Positions 31,200 to 43,920 of a stretch of 64,000 nucleotides of DNA are shown here, piece after piece; positions within the stretch are counted from its first letter, which is position 1, and each line of letters begins with the position of its first letter. The stretch covers positions 15,351,998 through 15,415,997 of the forward strand of contig NC_088314.1 in assembly GCF_910592395.1 (NCBI RefSeq), in the 5' to 3' direction. A program made the position numbers and the translations under genes. This DNA is from Lineus longissimus. Lineage: Eukaryota; Nemertea; Pilidiophora; Heteronemertea; Lineidae. The notes below the pieces were generated by a model. That model did no database searches and had not been told where the DNA came from. It saw only the letters and a program-made list of their open reading frames with translations.

Positions 31200-32960
31200 G
31201 TCATATGATCGTGCTGTGTATGCTAGTGTAACACCTTATTTTTTCAATACCGACTCGGGATTCAAAATCGCCGATACAAACCGCCAATTCATGTAATTAA
31301 ATTCCAGGACAATCGTTATACCCACTATGCTAAAAATACACTTAACAAGCTATAGGCCTGCCGAAACTGTAAAAACGTTCTGTCAAAGCGCGTTTGATAA
31401 AGTTGTCAGAGGCTCTTTGCTATAAGTGAACTAATTATGCTCTCACGTTCCATCATAATCCGTTCATTCTGTCCATTCAGTCAATAGCATTCCGCGACGT
31501 TACTATTTATAGCTCACAAGGTCATTTGAATAAGATATTGATGACGTTTTAGTCACGTGACAGTCGGACATCGACACTTATTTCTACGCATTTAAGCTTA
31601 TTTCAAAGTCAATTATCTTTGACCCTGCATTGTTTTTAGCATGATTGATACCATAGAGTCAGAGAGAGAAATATTCAGAACAATTATGTAGTATTTCCAA
31701 CACTCGGACATGTGCCAGATTGAATCTAACAGCCCTAGTTAGAAAGCCATGCGAAACCGCATGTTTGTCCGACATTGCCTGTAATTCAGCGATGGGGAAA
31801 TAGAGGGCAGCAGCTGCAGTGACCTCATTATCGCGGAATGCTATTCGATGAGGCCGTCCTTGGCGCTCAGTACATGCAGCTTTCACAGATCATACTCCAC
31901 AGGTAGTTGCACTTTTGTTTCAGAATCTAGGGTAATAACGTGAAACGCCTTGAGCATTGAGACTACATGATGACGTCATATTTAGAGGTCAACCACGTTT
32001 ATGTTCATCTGAAGAACATCGTGGTTGTTGCTGTGAAATTTCAACCCGGACCACTGCAATAATGGTCGCGCTTAATATATTTCTGTGCAACATTGCTGAT
32101 ATGTGGAAATTAAACAACCTAGTGTCGAGGTTCGATGGCTTGCAACCAGGTCGATGCTTGATTGCTTGCTAGCCAGACAGTGTTCCATTACTCATGTTAC
32201 TGTACATCGGCCATATGTACACAAGATCCTGGAACTAGGTACATAATTGTTGTCATCGTAATTTTGGTTATACCGCGTATTATACATTTTTTGATTATTC
32301 ACATAATTATCAGACTTCAAAATCGTCGAATATATTTTGAAATACCTTGTGATGATTTGGTAAAGCAACCTGAACGATTACCCAGGCGAGGTGACCTGAT
32401 CGTCGCGATTTGAACAAAATACCTCAGCGGGTTTCAAGATGATTGATGGAAGGTTTATGAAATACACGCATTGTACTTTTTTTTACAAATCGTCACACCA
32501 CTAGCAGTGGCGTGCACATGATCTTAATTTGATGTGCGGCCATTCTCTACTCGCGGGAGGTGGTCTCCTCACGGCCGACCTCTGGCCTCCTGTGATGTCT
32601 CGTATTGCCAGATTTCTATCGTTGTCCCAGTATGAGCAGCTGCTCTACCCGTCATTTAGTATTGGTTGCTGGAGATAGCCAAGGTACACGAACACGCGTT
32701 GTGGGAGATATTGGGCCATCGGTGGAAAAAATATAATATACATATACACGTACCACCAACATCGATACGCCAATGAAACTATTCACTAGCGGTGCTGGAG
32801 AAAGGAATGCTAGAGTCAATGAAGACCTGGAAGATCCAAACATTCGGGTACTTTTCCATGAGGAACTTGCCCATGATGGTCGATCGAGCTGCATTGAGGG
32901 AAACCATGCGGGGAGCAGTATTGGAGAACCCTGCTCGTCAAAGTATAGTTTTATTCTTTC
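31200..32960. other. no gene recognised
   Basis: Short ORFs on both strands. Two are mildly protein-like: 31659-31886 minus, and 32162-32413 plus with a hydrophobic IVVIVILVIPRIIHF segment followed by charged residues. Neither has a supporting motif or splice site. Confidence 0.3.
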
Positions 32961-32976
32961 ATAACTTAAATTGGTA

Positions 32977-33140
32977 CACTGGACCCTCTCTTATAATTAT
33001 ATGGGGGAACAAAGGTACCGGGGAATATAGGTACCGGGAAAAGGGTCTTGAGGAACATAGGTACCGAGGAAATTCCACCTATTCCACCTATTGGGGAATG
33101 GGTACTGGGGAATATAGGTACCGGGGAACATAGGGATGAC
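32977..33140 (+). repeat. Tc1/mariner-like terminus with GGTACCGGGGAA minisatellite
   Basis: TA-CACTGGACCCTCTCTTATAA at 32975 looks like a pogo/mariner terminal repeat. It continues into four to five imperfect copies of AGGTACCGGGGAAYATA, interrupted by longer spacers. No matching right end was found. Confidence 0.5.
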
Positions 33141-33356
33141 CCCAGCAGGAATGTCAAGGTCGGAGTTATATCAAATCAGGATTCATGTTGTCACGTTCTC
33201 ATGTTTCACTTGTCACGAGTTAACATACTGACTCGAACACACGACATGAGGTTGAAAGGTGACATCGTTAAGCGTATGTATAGCCTGCTCCTTGGAAATG
33301 CTTTGTTCGTTCTTGATGTCACGCATAAAAGTGAATATTGACACGTTACATATAAA

Positions 33357-33411
33357 AACGTGAACTCTATCTAACCGCGGCCTGAGGCCAGGTTTACATA
33401 GAGTTCACGTT
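33357..33411. repeat. 14-bp-arm inverted repeat
   Basis: AACGTGAACTCTAT (33357-33370) and ATAGAGTTCACGTT (33398-33411) are perfect complements around a GC-rich 27-nt spacer. Confidence 0.8.
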
Positions 33412-33419
33412 GTCAAATT

Positions 33420-34800
33420 TTAATAGAGTGGGCTGCATAATGATTCACGATGTCACTTTTCACACCATGTATTCAGGCCTAAGTTCATTTACCGAACATG
33501 CACATCGTGACAAAACAGTGAAAAATAACGAGATACCTGTGAATATTCTGCTTACAACCAGGTCGTGGGCAGGCTCTATTTTTAAGACGGTCTTTAAATC
33601 AAAATATTGTCTTTAAAATAGAGCCTGAAGACCATCTTTAAGAATTGAGCCTGTCTTTCACCTGATAACACTACTCATATCACTCTTCTTGGATCATTAT
33701 ACTACGTTTAGGAGGGTTGTGTAACAGGAAGTCTCTTCATCATCCATTCTCTCATTGACCAGCACCAGTCAGCAACCTTCAGGGCGTTAAGAGCGGTATT
33801 GATAAATGGCCGATATCTATCTGATTAGTGGTCAGGGCTAACCAGTGGGTGGTCGGCAATAATTGCCAATAGATTTGTGGCCAGTTCACTACATTACAGG
33901 TTAGAATGTCACATTTCTGGTGTACTGGGTGACCCTACCACTGACCAGTCATTCAAGTACCATATTTCCAAACGCACTGGCATTGAATATAGAGGATGAT
34001 TCGGTTCTCAGTTCTCGCTCTTAAAACCATGGTATCAGATTTGGAAGGGTTAGTTAGGCGCTTTTTCCTGTAGTGTCCATGAGCCCACTGGTCCATATGC
34101 AGCGGATAGTATGGCGGACAGCAGCATTGTTGTCTTCAATGGCGAGTCAGCAAATTTAAACTCACCAGTGACAGGTCATCGCTTCACGTGCAGTCATTTA
34201 GAAAGTTCGCGTCGTTCATCGAAGATTGAATAAAATCAAACCGAATATTGACAAAAACGTATCGAGGGGATGATTCGCAGATTGACATTTTTATTACGAT
34301 TGACAGTATTGACAGAAGTTTTCTTTCTTTTCTCATTTATCTGTGACTCTTCTGTTCCAATGAGATGAGCTCTGGCAGAGTTGGATAGACACACCCAATG
34401 CGTGTGACACCTCTGACGCTTACTTTTCATTAATTGTCTCCGTGCGCCCAATATTTATTTGCGGCAGATAGCATTACGGACTGAAGCATTTCCTGTCAGT
34501 TGACGTCTTCATTGAGAGCAGGTAGTCGCTTCGTGAACTGACCGGAGACAGCTGATCCCAACTTTGGCACTCTCGTCGAGTAGATTTTCTTCACAGTATA
34601 ATGATTTGGAAAATATGCTTTTCCTTTGTACTCATCATGACCCCATGTTACTTTGATATTCCAGGCCAACGGTTAAGGAGATGAAAAGCCTAGGCTGCAT
34701 GTGTAGTAGGTCGCCCTGGTCGAAAGCGTGATTCCTATACGTTTCGTGTTGCAAGCCTCTTGCAAAATTCTTAGTTTATAAGATCCCAACCACAAATCTT
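33420..34800. other. no gene recognised
   Basis: A short inverted segment near 33570-33645 (GGCTCTATTTTTAAGACGGT against ATAGAGCCTGAAGACC) is the only structure noted. There is no coding evidence. Confidence 0.3.
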
Positions 34801-34803
34801 ATA

Positions 34804-34870
34804 ATATTCAATTCGATTCAATTCATTCAACTTATTCAATTTATAAAAGGTCTGCGGCCCATACAAATCT
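34804..34870 (-). repeat. retroposon-type (TTGAAT)n tail
   Basis: ATTCAATTCGATTCAATTCA on the plus strand is a TTGAAT-type tail on the minus strand. It resembles those at 7327-7345 and 27904-27936 and probably marks a decayed LINE or SINE 3' end. Confidence 0.45.
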
Positions 34871-35339
34871 TTACACAAAAATTAGTAAATACATGAAACC
34901 ATGATGGCTGCCGATGAGTCCCTGCGACACGTAAAACAGTGTGAAGTGCACTAACATTAAGCACTAGTGCACAACACACTAATTCACATGCAGCAGGAAT
35001 TCATCTCTCATCTCTCTCGCCTTATAAAAAAAAGAGTTATGTTTCTAATTAAGCGTTAAAACAGACCTATATCGAATTACATTTGCAAACGACTTCAAAT
35101 TTGGTTCCACCATTGGCATGCACATTCTCCTGAAGGAAAATTTGGTGTGAAATCTCCTACAACTAATTAAATCGGGTTGAATTCTGGACAGGTCGTTTAC
35201 CTGCGTCTTCTCCCGCCGCCATATTGGTCACAAAAAGAATATTGTACATGTGTATGCATGCGACTAAATAAGATTCTAACTAAAAATCTTATTGGAATCA
35301 AATCTGCATGTTCGACCTACATGTAGGCACGTTCATTAC

Positions 35340-35548
35340 CTCGGAATGCCATTATGGTATTGCCAGTTTGAAAGCGTTTCTGATTGAAATTTGATGCACA
35401 AACCATGTCCATCTGGTAACATGGACAACATGACATCGTATGCATTAAAGTCCTCGGTAAAATGACCACGAGATACTCTGTGGGCATGCACGAAATCGGT
35501 GCATACACCATTTGCTATCCGAAGGAAAAACTGACGGCGCCTTTTAAT
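35340..35548 (-). CDS. candidate internal exon, unknown protein
   Basis: Acceptor ACATGCAG and donor GTAATG bound 209 nt that read IKRRRQFFLRIANGVCTDFV, then HAHRVSRGHFTEDFNAYDVM and PDGHGLCIKFQSETLSNWQY. Composition is strongly protein-like and both splice sites are plausible. No domain recognised. Confidence 0.4.
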
Positions 35549-35579
35549 CTGCATGTGATGCAACCCCAGAACCTTATTA

Positions 35580-35909
35580 CTAGACTAACACAACATCATT
35601 TCTTTTGAAGACTCCAACAGCACAATTCTTTTTCAAGATTATTGAACAAAATCCTTTCCCATGACAGGTGTGCTCGTCAGATTGGAATGCCTGCTTGATT
35701 CTCGACAAGCTGGGGATGGGATTTTCCAGGGTGGTAACAATTGGCCAGGAGCGGTTTGATAGCGAACCATTTTGTTCCTTATAAAAATGGCGTAACCTGC
35801 CAGGCTCCGTAATTAGAGACAAGGCCATCATTGATTTGTTAAGCCTTTTAGCAGTTTTATTGTCAATGTTTGACCGCGTCGCATCAAACACTACGCGAGG
35901 ATGTGAATC
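35580..35909 (-). CDS. candidate exon, unknown protein
   Basis: After an acceptor-like AAATTTCAG (35910-35918) the frame reads SHPRVVFDATRSNIDNKTAK, then RLNKSMMALSLITEPGRL, and later DEHTCHGKGFCSIILKK before a TAG. Over 105 open codons here are unusual for this AT-rich DNA. Joining it to 35340-35548 with the short gap as an intron fails on phase, so the gene model is unresolved. Confidence 0.4.
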   Translation of the reverse strand, partial: DSHPRVVFDATRSNIDNKTAKRLNKSMMALSLITEPGRLRHFYKEQNGSLSNRSWPIVTTLENPIPSLSRIKQAFQSDEHTCHGKGFCSIILKKNCAVGVFKRNDVVLV

Positions 35910-36289
35910 TGAAATTTTGATATGATATCCCGGACAGTCGGGCGAGTAAATGCGGAAATTTAAACTGGTAGTAGTTCTCCACGGAAATTCTTAGATAATC
36001 GGACAAATTGGTACCCTGGTGATATTTTGACCCATTTCAGCTAACCTGCAGAAAAATCTTTACAAACGCCCCTATTGCCAAACTAGCCAAAATCGAAATA
36101 CATTTTTTCCATCAAATAATTTCTTTTGATCTGTAGACTTGCCACACCAACTATCTTTCAATACCTCTCCAAATATGCATTTGGCAGTTAAAAACATACT
36201 CGCGTCTAATTGACAGGTCTGGCTCCTCCAACCTATGAATACTCAATGGTAGTCTTGTCTCATAAGCACAGCGGGAGCAAACATACATA

Positions 36290-36909
36290 CATACACACAT
36301 ACGCACATACACATACATATTTTTATAGGGCGCCCCTCCACCGTGTAAACGTGATCAAGGCGCCCACCCCTCAAAATGTATCTTAAACAGCCACGTCTTT
36401 AGTGACCGCTTGAATGAAATTATGCTGTCTGCCAGCCTGATATGGGCCGGCAGCTGGTTCCAAAGGATGGGAACACTCGCCGAAAAACTTCTGTCCCCGA
36501 ACGAGGTTTTTGTGCACTTTGGTTGAAGCTTATAAGCTAGGAGCAGAAGACCTCGTACGGTCAGCAGATATGGCGAGTGGAAGCTGAAGGTTACCAGGTG
36601 CCGCCGACCCATGAACAACTTTATAGCAATGCAGCAAGACTTTGAAACAAATACGAGACTTGACCGGCAGCCAATGTAGTTGCCGGAGGACTGGCATAAT
36701 ATGATCGTACTTATGCGTTTTGCTAAAAGGTATCGCAGCCCGGTTTTGAATACGCTGGAGAGGTGCGATAGTCTTCTCCGGCAACCCGTAAAGCCGTAAA
36801 GCAGACCGTTGTTGTAGTCAAGCCTAGAAGTTACAAGAGCACCAACAAGGCGTTCAGTGCATGGCTGATCCAAGTACATGTATTTCCTTGGGGAAAAATG
36901 GAAGAGCAC
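36290..36909 (-). mobile_element. 5'-truncated LINE, reverse-transcriptase 3' end, frameshifted
   Basis: On the minus strand: TERLVGALVTSRLDYNNGLL, then in a second frame LQRIQNRAA, HWLPVKSRICFKVLLHCYK, then back to FGDRSFSASVPILWNQLP and FKRSLKTWLFK. Two frameshifts. The 3' end is GGGCGCCCTATAAAAA followed by a (TATG)n-type tail at about 36310-36275. It is a different subfamily from the element at 30 kb (Tyr/Pro-rich C-terminus, different tail). Confidence 0.85.
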
Positions 36910-36919
36910 GGTTGGACAA

Positions 36920-38040
36920 GATGCATGTAATGCAAATCAAAATGACGGTAACATCAACATTCTAGAGAATCTCTACAAAATACGAACGAGTGCGAAATTT
37001 TCACTCTCATGAACATAAACAGAGTTCTGCACAATTTAATGAACGCTGTGGGAACTAACTAGTTGTTCGGGCGTTCACAACATAACTTCTGATTGAGGTT
37101 AATTTTTTTATCAGAATAGGAAAACACAATGTAAACATGACAGAGAACAGGTGTATTATTATTAACTTTAAAATCAGTTTCTCAATATGTTTGATGCTTC
37201 GTCAGTGCCAACTTGATAAAAGCTAGGCACATGCAATACTCTATTCTTGCCCTTTGTCAAGTTGAAATCTAACTTATATGAATGTTATTGGAGTGGTTTC
37301 CTCACTGTATGATCTGCATTATTAACATGGCTTATTGGTACCAAAATGGCACTTCGTGACGGCTGTTGCAATATGGCCGCTCTGAATCACCTGTCAAACA
37401 ATGATGGGCAACATGATTTTCTTTCTAATTACGCCGAAGTGATAAGTAAAGCATTTAAATCAAGTACGTGTATATCTAACACAATGGTTATTACTCAGAT
37501 GGCCATTATACACTACCTTAATTGACTAACAGAAGGAGGCCAAGCACTTGATGTTTGATTTTTTTAACTACGCAAGCTTGTCGGTGATAGTGAGAGTACC
37601 GCAAATGGCTCCATGCGGACCAGATATTTTCCTTTGGCCAACAAAGTGGGCGATTTTGAAAATATGTTCAAAACGAGACGCTGTTATTGGTGATACTACA
37701 GTTCAGTAGACATTTTGTTAATCATTGCGGCTGCACGTCCGCTGAAACGTTGATGCTGATTACATCTGAACAGAGTGATTCCTATATAAACTCGGGGTGT
37801 AAAAGTTTGAAACGTCCTAGGAAATGATGTTCGGGGAACACAATAAAAGTTTTTATGCGGTTTAATCTCCAAGCTACTGATCATGAATGTCATGACCTCT
37901 ACAAAACCCTATACCATGATCCGTCAGGAAACAATAGGGCGGGCACTTTTTCCGAGGGCCATTTTCTACTTCTACGCCGGTCTACATCAGAAATTGAAAC
38001 ATTGCATAAAATCAGCGAGTCGGATGGAGTGAACAATCTA
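36920..38040. other. no gene recognised
   Basis: AT-rich, short ORFs only. Confidence 0.3.
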
Positions 38041-38051
38041 CGATATACATA

Positions 38052-38140
38052 AGTTTCTTCTTCTTCTTCTTCTGCTTCTTCTTCTTCTTCTTCTGCTTCT
38101 CATTCTCCTTCTCCTTCCTCCTCCCACCTCCTCCTCCTTC
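38052..38140 (+). repeat. (TTC)n / (CTC)n microsatellite
   Basis: An imperfect TTC array passes into CTCC-rich pyrimidine sequence up to about 38140. Confidence 0.9.
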
Positions 38141-38335
38141 TTATACACGGGTGCCGAGGCGTAGCCGAGGTATTGGCCAATAATTTAGCTCCGCTCGGGT
38201 GAGACAATCAATACCGACAGTGAGGTATCAATTTCTATTCGACATCTCAAATTAAATAACGACAAATGTGGTTTTGAAATGCTTCCACATTTTGCACCAA
38301 TCGCTGAATTCAAAACAAGGCTTCAAAATCGCACT
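38141..38335 (+). repeat. dispersed repeat family, copy 1
   Basis: GCCGAGGCGTAGCCGAGGTA, GGTGAGACAATCAATACCGA, CAGTGAGGTATCAAT and TTTTGCACCAA. Related copies lie at about 47690-47960 (same orientation) and 57390-57690 (opposite). Confidence 0.65.
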
Positions 38336-38352
38336 GTAATGTGCGGTTCATT

Positions 38353-38965
38353 CCAAAGTCAGTTGTTTTAGAATTTGTACTTCCACCCTCCCCCTCCCCG
38401 CCCCCCCCCCCCCCTCCCCACTTTATGAATTCATGATCATTGGCGAAAGTTCGTTGGTACTTTCTAAAATATGACGTCAATGGCGCAGAGAGAATACGCA
38501 ACCAATTCCAGCACTCAATTATGTATATTCTTGTGAAAAAGGAGCTTAAAAGTCATTTAACTGCTGTTGCTACTGTCCAAACAGCTGATACCTTTAAAAG
38601 TTCCACTCGACGCGACAAATGTCATAATTCGTCAAACATAAAGGGTACTTAATGAGGTGAACAAGTTAGGAAAGTCCCAAAGTCAGTTGTTTTAGAATTT
38701 GTACTTCCACCCCCCCCCCCCTCCCCACTTTATGAATTCATGATCATTGGCGAAAGTTCGTTGGTACTTTCTAAAATATGACGTCAATGGCGCAGAGAGA
38801 ATACACAACCAATGCCCGCACTCAATTATGTATTATTCTTAAAAGTCATTTAACTGCTGTTACTACCGTCCAAAACAGCTGATACCTTTAAAAGTTCCCC
38901 TCGACGCGGCCAATGTCATAATTCGTCAAACATAAAGGGTACTTAATGAGGTGAACAAGTTAGGA
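38353..38965 (+). repeat. recent ~0.3-kb tandem duplication
   Basis: CCAAAGTCAGTTGTTTTAGA... at 38353-38671 is repeated at 38677-38965, ending in both with GAGGTGAACAAGTTAGGA. The copies differ by a few substitutions, poly-C length (long CCCTCCCCG-CCC tract vs a shorter run) and a loss of GTGAAAAAGGAGC in copy 2. Confidence 0.9.
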
Positions 38966-38969
38966 TAAT

Positions 38970-41900
38970 CTAGTTATACAGGTGTTTGTAACAAGAATCA
39001 ACAATTATTGATTGATTCGGCTCTTGGTTTGAAATTGAAGCAGTAAAGTATATTAGGAAAGGATCGACCACTTGATCGGGACCATTGAAATCTTATCAAT
39101 ATACATGTACTGGGTTCTGATGTGTGTGCTGTTCACCACCCCTTTGACAGATGTAGCAGTCGGAAATATCCCGGTGGAAAAAAAGTCGGTCCATATTGTA
39201 CAGTGCTTGGTTGAGATGTATGTTTCTTTAGAGCATAACCGTCATCAATCCCACGTAGATAAAAGCGCCAAAAACGTGTAGTTGTAACCCGGGCATTCCA
39301 TTCTCGGACATTTTTAACGTGTACACGGGTCAATATAAGATACATTGTCACATTTCACTAATTTCGACGAGCACATTCGTTTACCTATGACCTGACGACC
39401 TGACACACAATACATATTGGGCGAATAGTTTACAATTATGTAACACGACTGTCAATCTCATTCTCTTGTCAGGGGAGAGAAATTATGTGGAAAGTGAGAC
39501 GTAAAGTGAGAAAGAGAACTACACTGTACTTGTACATGTAAATAAGGTGTACAAGTTTGAAGTGTCCTAAAAGCGCCCAGGGTAGAAAGGATTATATCAT
39601 GAGCTTTTTATTGCTAAGATACATGTACTGACGGTCGAGGTATCTATAAACCATATCCCCTAAACCGTCATTATACATACAGGGACTTTTTGGGAGAGCA
39701 TTTTAGACTGCTACACCGGTCTTATCAGTAAACCCCAAGAGCACGGAAAAAGTCAACATCAAGTCGTTTGTTAGCCTTGACCTCATAGGATATGCAGACA
39801 AATGCTTCTGAGGTTGTTCAATACTCTTCTTACTGCTAACGTTGCCTCCTGTTCGATCCTCAATTTAAACTCATTTCTACGATGAATTTGATCCGATATG
39901 TCTGCAAGCGTGTTGATCACGGTTTTGCCAATAGCTTAGGTTTTTGATCGGAAGCGTCAGCTTGCCGAAATCTAATGCATTAATGGACGTGTGATCACTG
40001 AATATCTTCGGTGAAATGCACATTAACTTCATAATTACTCCACTTCTTCTCGAATCACTCGATTTGCATCCAAACGAGATTATCAGCATTTGGTGTCGTT
40101 TGGCATTATTCTGCGCGCTTTTTCAAGTCGGGAACAAATTGTACGCTAATTCAAAATGTATTGTCCAATGAGCTGAGGGAAATTAAAACCCCTGGAACAA
40201 AATGCACGCGGCTATATGGCCCTGGGCTTGGTTTACTCCGTGGCCTGGGGCACGGTGTGCCTGACTGAAGAGCATCAAAACAGCCTGCCTCTGTCATCTG
40301 AGACGGTATTTTTGGGTTGTCTTAATCGCTAACATCACCCGCAAATCACCTTCATTCTTCCAGCAATGTTCGCCGTCTTGAAGTGGAAAACTGAGCTCTC
40401 GGTGTATTGACCAGTTTGTGCGCTGGTGACGTGAATGGGCCGCGGGAGTAACTGTGAGGAGGCTGAGCGCTCCGAGCTGGGTTGCCCTGAGCAATCCACC
40501 GAGGAACGATTATTTTGACCTCCTGAACTTGACACGCTTGGCTTACTCGATCATGTCTTAACTAATTGCACAAATCCTCACCTTGCTCCTCAAGAAAATT
40601 AAGCCCCGAAGATCCGTGGGAGACATTATCTTTTAGAAAATTCGCAGGGTGAAATTCCCAGTCTTCCGAAACAAGCCCAAGGGGTCCTGATATCGTTTAA
40701 GAAAGCATTTAATTCGTCTTGATTTGATGGGACAAACTATTAACGAGTTAATTGAAAAGAAGGGAACAGTTAAGTATTTAATCTTTGACCCCTTTCATGA
40801 GACCCTTGCTCTTTCGATTAGCGGGAGGGGTTGCGTGTGAGACGACCAACATCATCAAAGGGCCGAGGGGAATCCTGCTCCATCTAATGTGATTGTTATG
40901 CTCTAAATAATACAAAACAAAACTCCGTTCGCCTTATTTAGTGATACGGTACAGACGAAGATTCATAATAATTATAGCTTCTTAATTTCTTCATCCTTCC
41001 ATAAGGTACAATGCTTTAGTCTTCAGACTGAACGCCTGCGAAATTCTACTATACACTATTGCAATAAAGTTCAATTTTCGGACCGGTAAAACAGGACCGA
41101 GGCCACTTACTAAAGTTGTAAGGGCTGATTGGTATCATGGGTGCCATATTTAGATTCCAAACTAATTTGAATTAAACTGAGTGCAATAAAGGAGGTGTTG
41201 TAGTGGGCAGTTATAAGTTTACGTTACAATTATTTTAGATTCCATTCATTGGTCATGTTATAATCCAGGATTGAGGTGACAGTGATAGAGACTTTGGATG
41301 ATTTTCACTGACTGCAACATTTTAAAAAATGAAGCTAACTTTTAAATTTATAGCAAAGCTGGCCGCCTGAAGCGATGGTTATTTCCACCTCGAGGCAAAG
41401 GGCACTGGGGGCAAGTCACCAGGGCAAACGGAGTGCCATTGCGTGAGGGTTGCTGCATGTCTTAGGGTAACAAAAAGGTCTTCGCACTCGAGGGGGTCCA
41501 GGGCCATAAAGATGCGGATGTGCATCCTATTGTACGGTGAAGTTGTCGAGATATTCCTCATGCTATTCTTAACCTCATCTTTTTGTCGCGATGTAATTAT
41601 GAAATAAAGTAATTTATTATTAATTAATATTTCTCGTCATTTTTCGCCTGGAGTTGCGCCTGGGGTTAGTAGCCTCAGAGATAGAGCCCCGGGGTCTCGA
41701 TGCCCAGGACGCATCTATATCTTTAGTGGTTCGCTTGGCAACGTATTAAAATCGCAAATGAATTTTTAGCATGCCCGATGGTCAACTGAAATTTTGGGTT
41801 TGAAATGCTGCATCATACTTTAGTTCATTGATCGCATCAAACCAATGAGTTTGATACAAGTTTCTAACACCTGGATTTTAAAACTTTATGCAGAATCCGC

Positions 41901-42115
41901 TACCTACATGTAAACCAACTTATTCTTCATCGAAACATGTATGAAATCTGATGGGAAGCGACTCGACTAAGTAACGGATCCGTTCTTTTCCAGTCGTATG
42001 TAGAACCTGATATGTCTCGAGGTCTCAAGGTCGAAAAAGCCTAAAAATGTTTCCTGTTAGATTCTTATTTATGATCCAAACTAAAAATCTTACACGAATC
42101 TTGTAATAATTGTAC
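38970..42115. other. no gene recognised
   Basis: Four TACATGTA palindromes occur (39103, 39532, 39622, 41908). A slightly GC-richer stretch at about 40190-40560 has overlapping minus-strand ORFs without motif support. Nothing else recognised. Confidence 0.3.
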
Positions 42116-42119
42116 ATTT

Positions 42120-42812
42120 GCATGTACAGTCCTACCAGAAAGTAAATGTCCGCCGTTTTTTTTAAATATCACAGAGATAGAATAAGATAATTGAACGCGG
42201 GTTTTCAGCAGAGAATGGTATATTTAGTTGGTCATGTATCTGTTGTATTTGGGCCCAGCTAATCCTGTATCATTATCATGTAACAGGCAATTTTGAAAAC
42301 ATCCAAAAATTAACTTTTTATATTTCATTTTATTTTAGTTCTTTTTTACAATGTATGGGTGAACTATGATGCTAAAAATGTTTACAGGCAATTGCTTTTT
42401 TGGGAACTCACCTCATAGTCAGCAATGCAGTCAGTCAGGGTATTTATAAAGGGCCATTCAACACAATTGCAAGGTCATAGTTCAATTACAATTTTGAGCA
42501 ATGCGTTGTTCAGGGCTGTCTGTTGCAGCTTAACTTTAACTGATTCCCAAACAAACCTATCATGCCAATGATTAAACTGGATTTAAATTTTGGCTGGCCA
42601 AAAAATATGAAAAGTGTTAGAAACCCATTGAATATAGTCGTGTTCACAATGGGAAATCTGACGTGAGTTAATTTCACCGTACATGTAATTGCATGACCCT
42701 TGGCCAACTATATAGGTCACCCAAATACAACAGATATATGACCAAAATATATACCATACTCTGCTGAAAACTATTACATTCAGTAGGTATTGAAGGACAC
42801 TTTTTCCAGGGG
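42120..42812. mobile_element. CAGTCC-type MITE, copy 2 (degraded right end)
   Basis: The left end GTACAGTCCTACCAGAAAGT and following blocks match 26046-26220. Near the right side the inverted counterparts AAATACAACAGATATATGAC and ACTCTGCTGAAAAC are recognisable (about 42720-42770), but the terminal GGACTGTA is gone. Confidence 0.6.
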
Positions 42813-42814
42813 GG

Positions 42815-43920
42815 AGGGGGTTACTAATTCGAACTCCTGTGTTGCGTTTGAATCTGTTGTGAAAGGTATATACCCAGGGCAATGCCTTTTCTGTCCTAAA
42901 ACTGTGCTCTCGATCAGTTTCCAGAACAAGACAAGAAAGCGAAAATAGCAAAGCTTTGGCGAACATTGAGCATCAATAGCGTATGAATAAACACATACCT
43001 CAAACGAACACCTCATAAGCAATTTAAACGTTTGCGCTGGTCACTCCTGGGGTTTCCTAAAAGACAAACTGAAAGGGAAATGGCTATTTCACACAAGAAA
43101 GCAATGGTCAGCTATACGGGTTCACGGCGTGAAACCGCGTGAAAGCGCGGCGGGATGTCTTTAGCGCGAAAAAAGACATCCGTGGAATTACTTGGATGGT
43201 TTCTTACATGAAACATAAAACGTTGAAAGACAGTTTCTTGGTGAGGCCTCGCTTTCTGGACAGCGTTTTCGCTTCTTTAGACATATTGCTGGTTGAATAG
43301 GAAGCCATGGCCTCTTTGAGGCGAGACTTGGTTGAGCAGCACAATACAACTAAACGAAAGTGCCAAGAATACCGTCATCATCTTTTCTGAAAACAAGATG
43401 AAAGAGATGTGGTCACCATATTCACATTTATTCATCGTCGACATTTGAACTGCATGAGTGTTTGCTTAATAATTTCACAGTTAGAGGCACTCGATCGGGG
43501 TGGAAGAATATACCTTAATCCTAGCCATACCAGAGTATGGTTATCTATCTATGACATTTAGACCAACATATACATGTATTTTACTTGAAAAAGCTTTGGA
43601 TTTTGGAATGAAAGTTTTCCTTGTATCGGGTCAGCAACAAAAATAACTTTATAAACAAAAATAACTAAAAAATGGAAAGTAAAGTGATAAATCGGATGAA
43701 ACCGTCCTACCGCAGTTGATATCACATTATAAACCCAAACTTTGACCTTTTACTTTTAAAACGTAAAATGTTATCTCCGATGGCGATAATCTTGCGTATA
43801 ACACAGGCCATGTCATCAAATGGCGGAATTTTATGTCATATTTTATGTAATCGTTTTCGAGCTACATTGTATTTGGGAGAGTGTGGTGTGCATATTGCAT
43901 TTTTGGCCACCCGATAAAGA
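42815..43920. other. no gene recognised; one strong hairpin
   Basis: The hairpin is GGATGTCTTT (43153-43162) with AAAGACATCC (43172-43181) around a 9-nt loop, next to CGTGAAA/GCGCG repeats. It is not a histone stem-loop. No coding evidence. Confidence 0.4.

Noticed and set aside
38042-38140. CRISPR-like or coding repeat
   Set aside because: Simple TTC/CTC microsatellite; no spacers and no coding evidence.
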